A stretch of 64,000 nt of DNA from Paragorgia papillata (lineage: Eukaryota > Cnidaria > Anthozoa > Scleralcyonacea > Coralliidae): assembly GCA_035771165.1 (NCBI GenBank), contig JAWNZC010000285.1, positions 310,001 through 374,000 on the forward strand, read 5' to 3'. The position numbers were made by a program, and so were the translations under genes. This document shows, piece after piece, positions 49,901 to 59,649 of the stretch (positions within the stretch are counted from its first letter, which is position 1; each line of letters starts with the position of its first letter). The notes under the pieces were generated by a model. The model saw only the letters and a program-made list of their open reading frames with translations. It did not search any database and had not been told where the DNA came from.

Positions 49901-51720
49901 ATGTCTGTTCCGTTCGCTAATCGAACGGTGTATGCTATTCTTCCGGCGGAGGCCCTTGCGGGTGGCCCTGCCCCTACCGACAAGGAAGTAAAACTCCATT
50001 TAGGCAAACAAGTTGGTCTTGATCGTCTCAATGTTTACTTCGAGTGCGTTCAGATCCTTGCCCGTAATCGTTGGCGTATTTGTTTTACCTCGTCCATCAT
50101 GTTACAGGATGTCTGTATCATTGGGATTTCCTTTCGGGGATTTCCGGTGCAAACTACGCCCATTTCTACCCGTACCTGGGTCAGTGTGCAGAGGCTGGCC
50201 TACGGCATTCCCTTGGATGAAGTCCACCGCGCTCTGTCTTGCTATGGGCCGATCCACCATTCGAAGCGTGAGATCACCCATAAGGTTTATACCGGCACCA
50301 TTTCGGTGCTCATGGAGGTCCGGGTTGCTATCCCTTCTAAGGTGGTCATTAAAGGCCATTCTTGCCGGATTTGGTACCGTGGCCAGACCACCACCTGCTT
50401 CCGTTGTGGCCAGTCTGGTCACTAAAATGCTGATTGCCCTTCACGGGTTCCCCCTAGTGAGGCCTCCCTCGAGCAGCCTGACCATTCAGGCAACCCCCCA
50501 GTTGCTGATCAACGGCGGTCAACCACTTTCTCTTCTGTGGTGGCTGGGTCTCGGCCATCCCGACAAAGTGTTCCCCCAGCTGGCGATGCTCCGTTGTGTG
50601 ATGGGCTCAATACCTCTTTGGCAGTTGACACTCCTGTTGGTGGGTCCTCTGCGAGCTCTTTTTCCCCCGTCTCCTGTGGCAGCGACCAGTGCCCAACCCC
50701 TTGGGGTCGGCCCTACATCTGGTAGTGCTGCTTCGGGCTCCTCCATTCCACCTGCTGCCGCTGTTCGTGACCAACTTTTGGGGGTTGTCCCTCCGACCGT
50801 TGGTTCCGCTGTGGGTTCAGGTGACCAGCCAAATGTTGTTCCGACATTGGATACGCCCTCCGCATTTGGTTCCCCGGCTAGTCACCTCCAGTCGGGCTCT
50901 ATTAGTTCTCCTTCAGTTGAAGGGTCCCAAGGCCTTCCCCATGGGGTTGCTTCCTCGGGCGATGGTCTTTTTTGGGGGGTGAATCCCTTAACTGCGCATA
51001 GCGAGGGCGAGCTGTCAGATCTCGATCTTGGGTCGCCATCTGGTCTGTCTTCCATGGTTGTGACTGACGCTCCTGGGCGTAAACGTCGTCACCGATCCCC
51101 GAGTGACGAGGATCCCCTTTCTGATCCAAGTTCGCGCAAGAAAGCCCCTAGTGCGGCTGATCTTGTTGCTTCGGTACCTGCAGAGGATCTTCCTCTCCCC
51201 CCGGATGACTTCAATGAGGATTCGTCCGGCGATATGGTGCCCCTTGGGCAGGGGGCTCCAGAGACCGCAGAGGATCTTTCCCTTCCTCTGAATATCGTTG
51301 TTGATAATTTGAATGTCGATACGTGCCATGATATGGCGCCTCTTGGGCAAGGGGCTCCAGAGACCTCGGCCCTTTCCGGTGCTGAGTCGGTTCCTCCCTC
51401 CGTTGGTGACAGTGCCTGTCGTACCTCCGGAAATTTTACTTTAGTTACCCGGCGGCACAAAAATCGTAGTGCGGCCAAGGTTTCAGATAGTGACAGCAGA
51501 TCCCGATCCCAGAGTGTGGATCGGCCTGTTCGCGGAGCGCCTCGCGCCGGTAGGGCGGCCCTTAAGTCTTCTGTGCCGCTTTCATGCGTTGTACGTCGTT
51601 CTACCCGTCCCGCGCTACCTCCGGCTCCGGTTATCCAAAGCAATTATTTCGCAGAGCTGGGTGATTTGCTTCCCGTGGCAGCTGATTCGGGCAATTTGCG
51701 TTCTCGAGACCCATCGCCGG
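49901..51720 (+). pseudogene. Keno-like ORF1 (RNA-binding, CCHC knuckle), interrupted by the MULE
   Basis: Starts MSVPFANRTVYAILPAEA. An RRM-like region is followed by a zinc knuckle CFRCGQSGH-x-NADC; the codon after H is TAA (50423-50425), so the stop lies inside the knuckle and the frame resumes directly. A further shift lies near 50725. The long S/P/G-rich C-terminal half includes KRRHRSPSDEDP and two repeats of PLGQGAPET (about 51240 and 51340). At SRDPSPV the MULE enters. Beyond it the frame continues at 59203 (GPRLPNPPFVSSEFPSN) and would end overlapping the ORF2 ATG. Confidence 0.8.
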
Positions 51721-52905
51721 TGCAATTTTCCCTTTCGTAAACGGTGTTTGCCATCCCAGACGGTCTTTGCCATCCCTGACCAAATTGCATCTTGGGAGTT
51801 CACGAGTTCTCACGCGCGCTTGCATGCATGCGTGAAAAATGTAAAATGGCGTCAAGCATAAACCTGGAGGGCTTTGACGATTTACTAGAGAGTGCGTTAA
51901 AGAAAGTCGATAACCGTTTCCATCGTCAGAAACTGACACAAGAAGAGAAGCAGAAGTTTGAGGTCGTTGTTTTGGAAAAGCTTCCCGAAGATTACCATTA
52001 TGAAGTCAGTGAATGTTATGGCACTGAATCGCAGTTTAAGTTGAAGGTAACGACAGATAATTTTTTGTCGAATAACTTAGAAGGATGGCTTGCCGAATTT
52101 CAAGCTCTTAACAGTGTTACTCTCAAAGTTAAAGTAAAGAAGAAAGAAACGAAAGGTTATTCGACCCAGCATTACTACAGATGCCAACACGACACCAGAC
52201 GCTGGAGCCCAAGTAAGGACCCCCAGAGAAAACTGAAATGGAATCCAGCTGCCAGGGTAAAGAATACCAACTGTCCATTTCAAATGGTAGTAAAGATAGA
52301 TCAACAAAATAACTGTGTTATTGATATTGACTGGGAGCACAACCATTCAGTATGTACTCTGGAGTCATCAAATTTTAAGGAATTGACCATTGAAAGCATT
52401 GAAGAAATTAAGAAGCTGTATGAGACTGGTGAAACACCGTCTACTGCACGCCAGATATTCCTCAAGAACTTCAGGTCAAACTGTTCGAACGACCTGGATT
52501 TTCATGTGAAGTAGGCAGATCGCTCCATGGTACCAAGAAGAAGGGATTTTTGTTACATTTATCACCAGTATGGTAAGGAGAGATTTGGTGGAAAGAATGG
52601 TGAAATGCTAGAGAAACTATCTGCCAAGTTAGATGAATTCGAAGAAGCTAATCCTGATGCCTCAGTGGACTACCAACTATATGGTGGTGATAACACTCCT
52701 TTGGTCATAGCAGTAGTGACGCCGTTGATGAAACGCATACATAAGTACGTTCCACAAAGTGGAGAACTCTTCTTTGTGGATTCAACCTCAAATACTGAGG
52801 AGCACAACCTCAAGGTTTTCCTTCTTTGCACTGCTAATGTTGCAGCTGCACTTCCTTGTGGCTTACTTATAACCAATGAGGAGAAAGAAAGCACATTGAA
52901 ACAAG

Positions 52906-53500
52906 GTATGTATATACATACAGACACAAACCCCACAATTTATTTTAGGAGCTATTTTACTGTCAAGTATTTTTGTTAAGTCAGAAATAAAGCTTTTTAG
53001 TTGCTATAATATACATAATTCTTACTAACCGAGTTTGAGGGCTGTACGGGAAGTTGGGGACAAGTTTGTTTGCCTTGACAAGTTTGTTTCCCTTTAATAA
53101 ATTAATAATTTAATTATTTAATAAATTTCCCTTTAAAAGATTAATAAATGGCTAGGAAAACAAAGGGTCGTACAGTAACTTACTGCATGGTTTGAGAAAA
53201 CATGGGAAGATATGTTGATTATATGGTTTTTGCAAAATTGCGAACGGTTTTCAAAATTTTCTAACCTTAGTGATGATCCTACAGTCAAAAAACCTCACCC
53301 AAAATATTAGCAATTTGTAATACTATGTGATAAGATATTTATTTGATCAAGGTATCACAATAATCATCTACTTAATCAAATATTGGTAGATATGATATTA
53401 TGTACATGATACATGTATTTTATCTGATCAAGTACTGATAGAAAACAAACTTTTTCTTGTATATAATTATTGTATGCTCATTTAAATTTTCCCTTTCAAG
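52906..53500 (+). other. Intron 1 of the MULE transposase
   Basis: 595 bp, GT-AG, AT-rich, no gene or recognisable repeat. Confidence 0.65.
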
Positions 53501-54279
53501 GTTTTTCCATGTTAAAGCAATGCCTACCAAAAATGCATTTCATGGTAATGGTCCTGAACGTGGTCCTGCTGTTATTCTGACCGACAACTGTCAGGAAGAA
53601 AGAAGTGCTTTGAAGTCAGTTTGGTCATCCGCAAACATACTTTTGTGCACTTTTCACATTCTCCAGCAAGTATGGCGATGGCTTTTAGACAAAAGTCACA
53701 GTATCTGTCAAACAGACAGACCTGCTATTATGAGCCTTTTCAAAAGAGCTGTTTTGGCAGATACAGAAGATTTGTTTGAGGAGTATTACAGTGATCTCAT
53801 TGACGAGATAGAACCGCATGAGAATGCTTCTCTGTACTTTGAGGAACTATATTCTGACAGAGAGGCATTTGCACATTGTTATCGTTCCAGTCTTCGTATA
53901 CGAGGCAACCACACCAACAATTTCGTTGAAGCCCAATTTCTCGTTCTTAAAGATATCATTCTTAAAAGGACAAAAGAGTATAATGTTGTGGCCCTTCTTG
54001 AGCGACTCCTGGTAGATTTGGAAGACCACTACAAGGAGAAACTATTGTCAATTGCTGATGGTAGTTTTGATGGTCATTTTAGAAGGCGATTTAGAGGTAA
54101 GGGCAAGACAAAGAAAGATGGTGGCCAAGGTTTCATTATTCCCAATGAAAAAGAGCAACTAAGATTTGCAGAAACCGTAAAGAAATACCCAAATGATGTT
54201 TTCGAAGTTGAAAGTCTTTCAAAAGAAAATGTGAGGTATGTACAGTTTAATGAGCAATTCATGTGATATTGATTGATTT

Positions 54280-54797
54280 AAGGTGGCTCCATACAGTTTC
54301 TAGAAAAATGGAAAATACAAGTTTGAGAGTCCAAAACACGTGCATAAACAATTCGGAAAAACAATAAACTAAATGTTATGTATAATTAAACATTCTGACA
54401 ATCAAAAAATGTTACCAAATAAATAGCAACTGTTGTTGCTATGGCAACAATGATGTTTCAAAATTTCCAATTACCCTTCAAACTAATTTAATTCGAAAAA
54501 AACTTTGGTGACCCCCAATTTTTTTTTCATTAAAACTTTTCTTGAAGTATGAGTAATCAATAAGACGATTTTTAAAAAATTCTGTAAAACGAATAATTTT
54601 TTTTTCCGGAAAAATCATGTTTGTTAATTTTAAAAAAATTCGTTCTACATAATTTTTTTAAATCGGCTTATTGATTACTCATATTTCAAGGAAAGTTTAA
54701 CATTTAGTTTTATTCTTTTTCCGAATTGTTTATGCACGTGTTTTGGACTCTCAAACTTGTATTTTCCATTTTTCAAGAAACTGTATGGAGCCACCTT
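54280..54797. mobile_element. Palindromic MITE with GGTGGCTCCATACAG ends
   Basis: 518 bp that folds almost completely: AAGGTGGCTCCATACAGTTT at the left, its complement at the right, and AGTTTGAGAGTCCAAAACAC inside paired with GTGTTTTGGACTCTCAAACT. TTTAAGG at the left and CCTTAA in the copy at 33415 suggest TTAA targeting (Kolobok or piggyBac type). Confidence 0.75.
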
Positions 54798-55368
54798 CAG
54801 GTGGCTCCCTATGGTTTTATTATGGCATGCAAGCTGGTTGCTATTTTGGTAGGAAATTTACTGAATATAATATTATACAGAGCTTTATGTTTTATTTTTG
54901 TTAAACATGAAACGAGTGCACAAGTAGAGGCTGAGTATCTCAGTCATTTAAAATTCAGTACACAGCATGAATCTTATTCCTTGGCAGTTCATATATAGCA
55001 AACTAATTTGCAATTCATGTTATGAATAACTATGAATGAAATCTAGCTTATATACAGTCCATTCTCTCTTAATTTCTCCATGAAGCTTGCTTTATAACTA
55101 TTTTAACTTAAGGAATACATTTTACCGAAGTTCTTAATTTCTAAATCAATCTTAGTGAAGAAAACAAAGCTGGGTCATATTTCGATTCCTGTTTGCCGGT
55201 TGATTAACTCACCTCGTTAGTCAAACACTCAACTCTTAGAATAAATTTCATGGGGGTGCTTCCCTTTTATGCAATCGCTATGTGTTTAAATATCACTTGT
55301 GCTTCATTGAAATTATTGTAACACTGCCAAGGGTAAAAGTAATGTTTGACAAAAGCTTATGTGCAAAA

Positions 55369-55513
55369 GAAATGGAAAACATTTTTACCATGTTCCCATA
55401 TGTTATAGAACACGAGTGAAAGTTTGGGAGAACTCAAAATAGCGTGGAAACACTCGCCCTGTGGGCTCGTGTTCCCACTACTGTATGTAAACACGGAAAA
55501 TGTTTTCTATTTC
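55369..55513. mobile_element. Palindromic MITE, about 145 bp
   Basis: GAAATGGAAAACATTTTTAC pairs with AAAATGTTTTCTATTTC; AACACGAGTG pairs with the CGCC/GGGCTCGTGTT side. Confidence 0.6.
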
Positions 55514-56360
55514 TTAAACCAAAATTTCTCAAAGATTAATATAGTGGTATCTTACTTTAATCCTTAGATATAGTGTGGATATGTCACTTGGAGTGTGCAG
55601 CTGTCACAGAGGGAAGGATGGTGCACCTTGCAAACACCAGTACCTCATTTGGGCTGCAAATATTGCCACTTGTATCAACTTTGTGCCAATTTCTAACCCA
55701 GATGAAAGGCAGAAGTTAGCAGCTATTGCATTGGGAAACACATTGCCACTGTCGTACTATACCTCTTTACGTGGACAGAGCAATGACACTGATACCCATG
55801 ATGCAGTAGATGGTGTAGATCCACAACAGGCTGCAGACCATGCTGATGGAATTCCAGTGACCACCTGTGCCTCTCAATTAAATTTGACCACAGATACCCC
55901 TGACGCAGTCGATAGTGAAGACCAAGCGAAGCTGGTGAATAATGCAGTTTATTCAGTCCAGAATGCCTGCAGTGTTCTTACAGGAATGCTACAAAGCTGC
56001 CAAGATTCGAAACTTTCTGAAGCTGCCTTGAAATTCTCAGAAAGATTAACCAAGTTAGCTGGTTCAAGTTTAACAAAAGGAAAACTGGCCTCAGCACTTT
56101 TTGATTTTGGACAAAGTGAGTTGACAAAAGGCAAGAATGGCAAGAAAATTAAAGTACAGCCAAACAGGAAACGCAAGTCAGGAAATTGCAGTCGCCAAGC
56201 AGTTGGCAAGGGACGACCTGCGACAGTTGCACTCGAGGTACCCAAGAAAAAAGCAAAGCAAAGCCATGACTTGGCATGCAGTGTTCGTGAAAACCGAAAT
56301 TGTTCGAAGAAGTCTGGCTCTCATGTGATGCAGTCGAAAACAAGGCATGTATCAAAATAA

Positions 56361-57296
56361 ATAAGAATGAGAACAATCCAGAGGACTGTTGAACCGAGGT
56401 GTATTATGTATCACTCAAAATGTGTTATTCAAAATCCTGTGGGATTTTTATTTTGTTGTGGTCTATCATTGTTTACTTGTATTTCAGAATTGTTATCAAC
56501 AAAACATTAGACACAAACTTATTCACTATTTGTTATTATGGTATAAATACTAACAGTAGTTTACAATATACTGAGAAAGCACAACCATGCATGCCCTGTT
56601 ACAAACATTTAACTGTAGTCATGTTGGGGGGAAATGGTTATTTAAAACATGAGCAGCAGTGTTTTGTCAGATTTAAAATACAAGGGAGTAGCACAAGTGT
56701 AATTTTGAAAATCAACATTGTCTAAGCTGAGAAAAGCAGAGCTGAATTGCTAATGAGTTTGATTAAACATGAATTATTAATTAGTTTTTGAAGTGATGGT
56801 TAAATTTGAGTGTTGATTATTTGAAATACACAACCATTGTACCCATTAAAAAATGCAACAACAAGGCCTTTCAATGGGAATCAAACCCTGGGCTACAAAG
56901 GCTGAGGAAAGTACATACCGGTACATGCTTTCCCCTCAAGAAAGTACATTGGTTTCATTGCTGTTTGGCTAATCTGACCTGCCCTCAGTTTAGGTCATGC
57001 ATGATTGTACTTTCCCAGTCAGTACCGTGAACAGAACATTTGCATGATGTATTGTCACTTATTTAACTACAACTTCCAGAATTATCTGCTGGTATCTGGC
57101 AAAACCTTCTCGTAGTTGTAGTTAAATAAGTGAAAATACATCCTGCAAGTGGTTCATTGAGACATGTTCATTACTTGTAGATGCATATCAGTAAAATGTC
57201 AACTTGCACACCAGGCAGGCAGTAACTATAACAGTAGCTCACTACTTGTATTTATTTAACACAACACTGCCTTAAAGAAATCAGATTGAATTGTCT
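56361..57296. other. Spacer between the two convergent MULE genes
   Basis: AT-rich 3' flanks with a 107-bp hairpin at 57044-57150. No gene. Confidence 0.5.
57044..57150. mobile_element. Hairpin / small palindromic element
   Basis: CACTTATTTAACTACAACT pairs with AGTTGTAGTTAAATAAGTG; GATGTATT and AATACATC extend the stem. Confidence 0.6.
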
Positions 57297-59037
57297 TTAT
57301 TTAAAGTATGGGTGTTGCTTCCTAATATGGCGATCCAAATTGGTTTTTGTACTAATTGGAATTCCACAGACATTACAAGAAAGTTTCTCCCCAGTGTGAA
57401 TAACTAGATGTCTAGTAAGGTTGCGCTTGCTGGCAAAAGCTTTTCCACACTCCTCACATTTGAAGGTTTTCATATGAACTTTATCCATGTGGGTTTTTAA
57501 CAATGATGTGTGGCTAAATACTTGATCACACTCACTGCAATTGATAATAATACAACCTTTGCTGTGGTAGCGAAAATATTTCTCACGATTAAAATATTGC
57601 AGGCACTTCATACACTGCTTTTTTGTGTCTGATAGCCCAGTGTCGAGATCCTCTCTTCTTCTTTGGGCTTCATTTCTCCATTCCTAAAGAAAACATACAT
57701 GTAGTTCAATTAGTGGTTGGGTATTGTTCATTTAAAGGCAAGTACTTTGATAGAATTTTAATGTAATACAAAACCAGAATGAACAGCATTCCCACCTACT
57801 ATAACCTAATATATATATATATATATATATACCTAACAAAATGATGATTATGACAACTGAAAAGCATTGTGGAAATTTAAAAAAAAATTAATTCCCTGAC
57901 CTTACCCCTAGGAACCCTAACATCACCTCATTAAAAATTAGTCAACCATCCAACCTGTATACCCTAGGGGAAATACATGAGTTGGGCTAGCCCAGCTAAC
58001 TGGGTTGACTTGACTGGCAAAAATTCATTGAATCACCTTTAGGATACTTTTGCATCTAAACTAAATCAGAGGTGTTTTTATGAAAGGCACCAGCTCAGAT
58101 ACCCAAGTACGCAACCTTCATCACATGACTATTTATAGCCTGCTATTTGAGATGGTTGGCATGGAGCTTTGGCATTCCAGCCCAGAGAGATAGGCCAGCC
58201 TGACCAATGATTTTTATATCAACATACAACAGGTCTATCTATCCAGGCTGGAATGCCAAAGCTCCATGCACACCATCTCGGATAGCAGGATATAAATAAT
58301 CATGTGAACATGTGATGAAGGTGAGATCTTAGTTGCACAAACAGATATCTTGGCTAGGCAAGATGGCTTGGTTCTCATTGAAACACAAGATGAAAATCAA
58401 CAAGGAATAATAAATAACAAATTATACACAGTCTGGGTACCCACCTCCACACACACATTCCCTATAAAATAACAAAATATGGGAATACCACGAGAAGGAA
58501 GGGATAACTTTATATAGCTGTAACTTACTTTATATTAAAGCAATACTACCATACTTACATTTCTCCGTTCACCCAATTGCCTCCACATCTTTGATGCAAC
58601 GGTCGAAACTTTGCCAATGTTTGCATCTTCAAGTCTTGATTTTATTGATGGCTGTTACAGGAAATTAAGAATTTATCACATGAATAATTTCACAAACTAT
58701 AAAATAACACTACACAAAACGGGATGCGGATTCTCAACATGATTAGACCACTCAAACAGACGTGAATTACTTCGAAATAATTCCAAGATGAATGGTCATC
58801 TTATCACTGGAAAGAGGAAGCTGTTTATAAATATTATTTTCCATATTAATTATATAAAGTAACCTATCTAATACCACGTGCAGAGCCATATAGTCCATAT
58901 AAATAGTCATACGTATTAGCATTTCTTAGTAAATAAAAGCACAATATTAAAGCACTTACGGCAACTTTTCTATAAAACTCATTCCATCCAGTTGTTCTTT
59001 TCAATGATTGCAAAGCTTCCCCGTTTGATGCAGCCAT
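57297..59037 (-). CDS. HMG-box-like plus C2H2 zinc-finger protein encoded by the MULE
   Basis: Three exons read leftwards: 59037-58960 (26 codons, MAASNGEALQSLKRTTGW), 58651-58559 (31 codons) and 57683-57297, about 185 residues in all. Donors are GTAAGT and acceptors GTAACAG / TTCTTTAG; all junctions fall between codons. Residues about 14-75 resemble an HMG box (WNEFYRKV, then GKVSTVASKMWRQLGERRN, then EWRNEAQRR). Three C2H2-type fingers follow (CSECDQVFSHTSLLKTHMDK; CEECGKAFASKRNLTRHLVI; CNVCGIPISTKTNLDRHIRK). The linker HTGEK is canonical. The gene starts 165 bp inside the right terminal repeat and appears intact. An element-encoded DNA-binding factor or a captured host gene is possible. 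Confidence 0.72.
57684..58558 (-). other. Intron 2 of the HMG/C2H2 gene
   Basis: 875 bp, with a (TA)n run near 57810 and a palindromic MITE at 58103-58320. No other gene. Confidence 0.6.
58103..58320. mobile_element. Palindromic MITE, about 218 bp
   Basis: GGCATGGAGCTTTGGCATTC pairs with GAATGCCAAAGCTCCATGC; CATCACATGACTATTTATA pairs with TATAAATAATCATGTG...GATG. Confidence 0.75.
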
Positions 59038-59265
59038 ATTTTCCAACAAACAAACAATGAAACAAAACCTTCGGCTTCGACGAAAAACTTGAACTTTCGT
59101 GGAGCGCGCGTAAGAACTCGTAAGAGCTCCCAAGATGCAACTTGATCAGGGATGGCAAAGACCGTCTGGGATGGCAAAGACCGTTTACGAAAGGGAAAAT
59201 TGCATCGCCGGTAGGCCCTCGTCTCCCTAACCCTCCTTTTGTGAGTTCGGAATTTCCTTCCAATG

Positions 59266-59647
59266 CAGGGGCGCAACTAGGGGGGGGGGGGGGTTGGGGG
59301 TTGCAACCCCTGCCCTTTTTGTGCGACCTCTAATACTAGGTTAGACATTAGATAAACAGATAATTAATCGTGTTGTAGCACGCAATACAATTCTCCGCAA
59401 TAATGCGAGACCAAAATAAACATTTCCGCAACTGAAAATACGAGAAAAGCGTCCTAAAAATGCCGGAAATGCCGTTTCAGAGACCTAAAATTCAAAAATT
59501 TTCCGGGGGGGCATGCCCCCGGACCCCCCTAGAATCTCTGCTTCCCACACCACTGCCTTCTAGTCCCAAATTGTTTAGAATACTGAACGACTTTGCCCTT
59601 TTTTTGCGTTCAACCCCTGCCCTCGAAATTTTCTAGTTGCGTCCCTG
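59266..59647. mobile_element. Small hAT-like element, 382 bp, 5-bp target duplication
   Basis: Ends CAGGGGCGCAACTAG and CTAGTTGCGTCCCTG, flanked by CAATG (59261-59265 and 59648-59652). It lies at the start of ORF2: the right CAATG supplies the ATG. Its inner sequence GCCGTTTCAGAGACC...TTTCCGG resembles part of the element at 25547-27001, suggesting the same family. Confidence 0.85.
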
Positions 59648-59649
59648 CA

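Larger units (their letters stand above)
54236..55567 (+). other. Intron 2 of the MULE transposase, with two inserted palindromic elements
   Basis: Donor GAGGTATGT at 54236, acceptor CCTTAG ending 55567; splicing keeps the phase (AG plus A gives Arg). It contains the MITEs at 54280-54797 and 55369-55513. Confidence 0.7.
51846..56360 (+). pseudogene. MULE transposase, three exons, lightly broken
   Basis: Exons: 51846-52905, 53501-54235, 55568-56360, with GTATGT donors and TTTCAAG / TCCTTAG acceptors. Start MASSINLEGF. A WRKY/GCM1-like zinc cluster lies at about residues 110-165 (YYRCQ, NCPFQM, WEHNHS). Catalytic acids: D in FFVDSTSN, D in VILTDNCQEE, E in NNFVEAQF, with CTFHILQQVW between. 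A SWIM finger CSCHRGKDGAPCKHQ and a basic C-terminus follow. Lesions: in-frame TAG at 52512-52514, and a one-base loss in the A-run near 53525-53534 (CCAAAAATGC) that shifts exon 2. Motifs are intact, so inactivation is recent. Confidence 0.85.
51721..59202. mobile_element. Mutator-like element (MULE) with two convergent genes
   Basis: Terminal inverted repeats of about 110 bp begin CAATTTTCCCTTTCGTAAAC at both ends and hold two short direct repeats with CTTTGCCATCCC. The target duplication is CATCGCCGG (51712-51720, 59203-59211), 9-10 bp, as expected for MULEs. Inside are a three-exon MULE transposase (rightward) and a three-exon HMG-box-like/C2H2 gene (leftward), each starting close to one terminal repeat. 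Four palindromic MITE-like pieces sit in introns and the spacer. Confidence 0.9.

Noticed and set aside
51089..51643. 184-residue minus frame in LINE ORF1
   Set aside because: Shadow frame in GC-rich low-complexity ORF1 sequence; no domain and no regulatory context.
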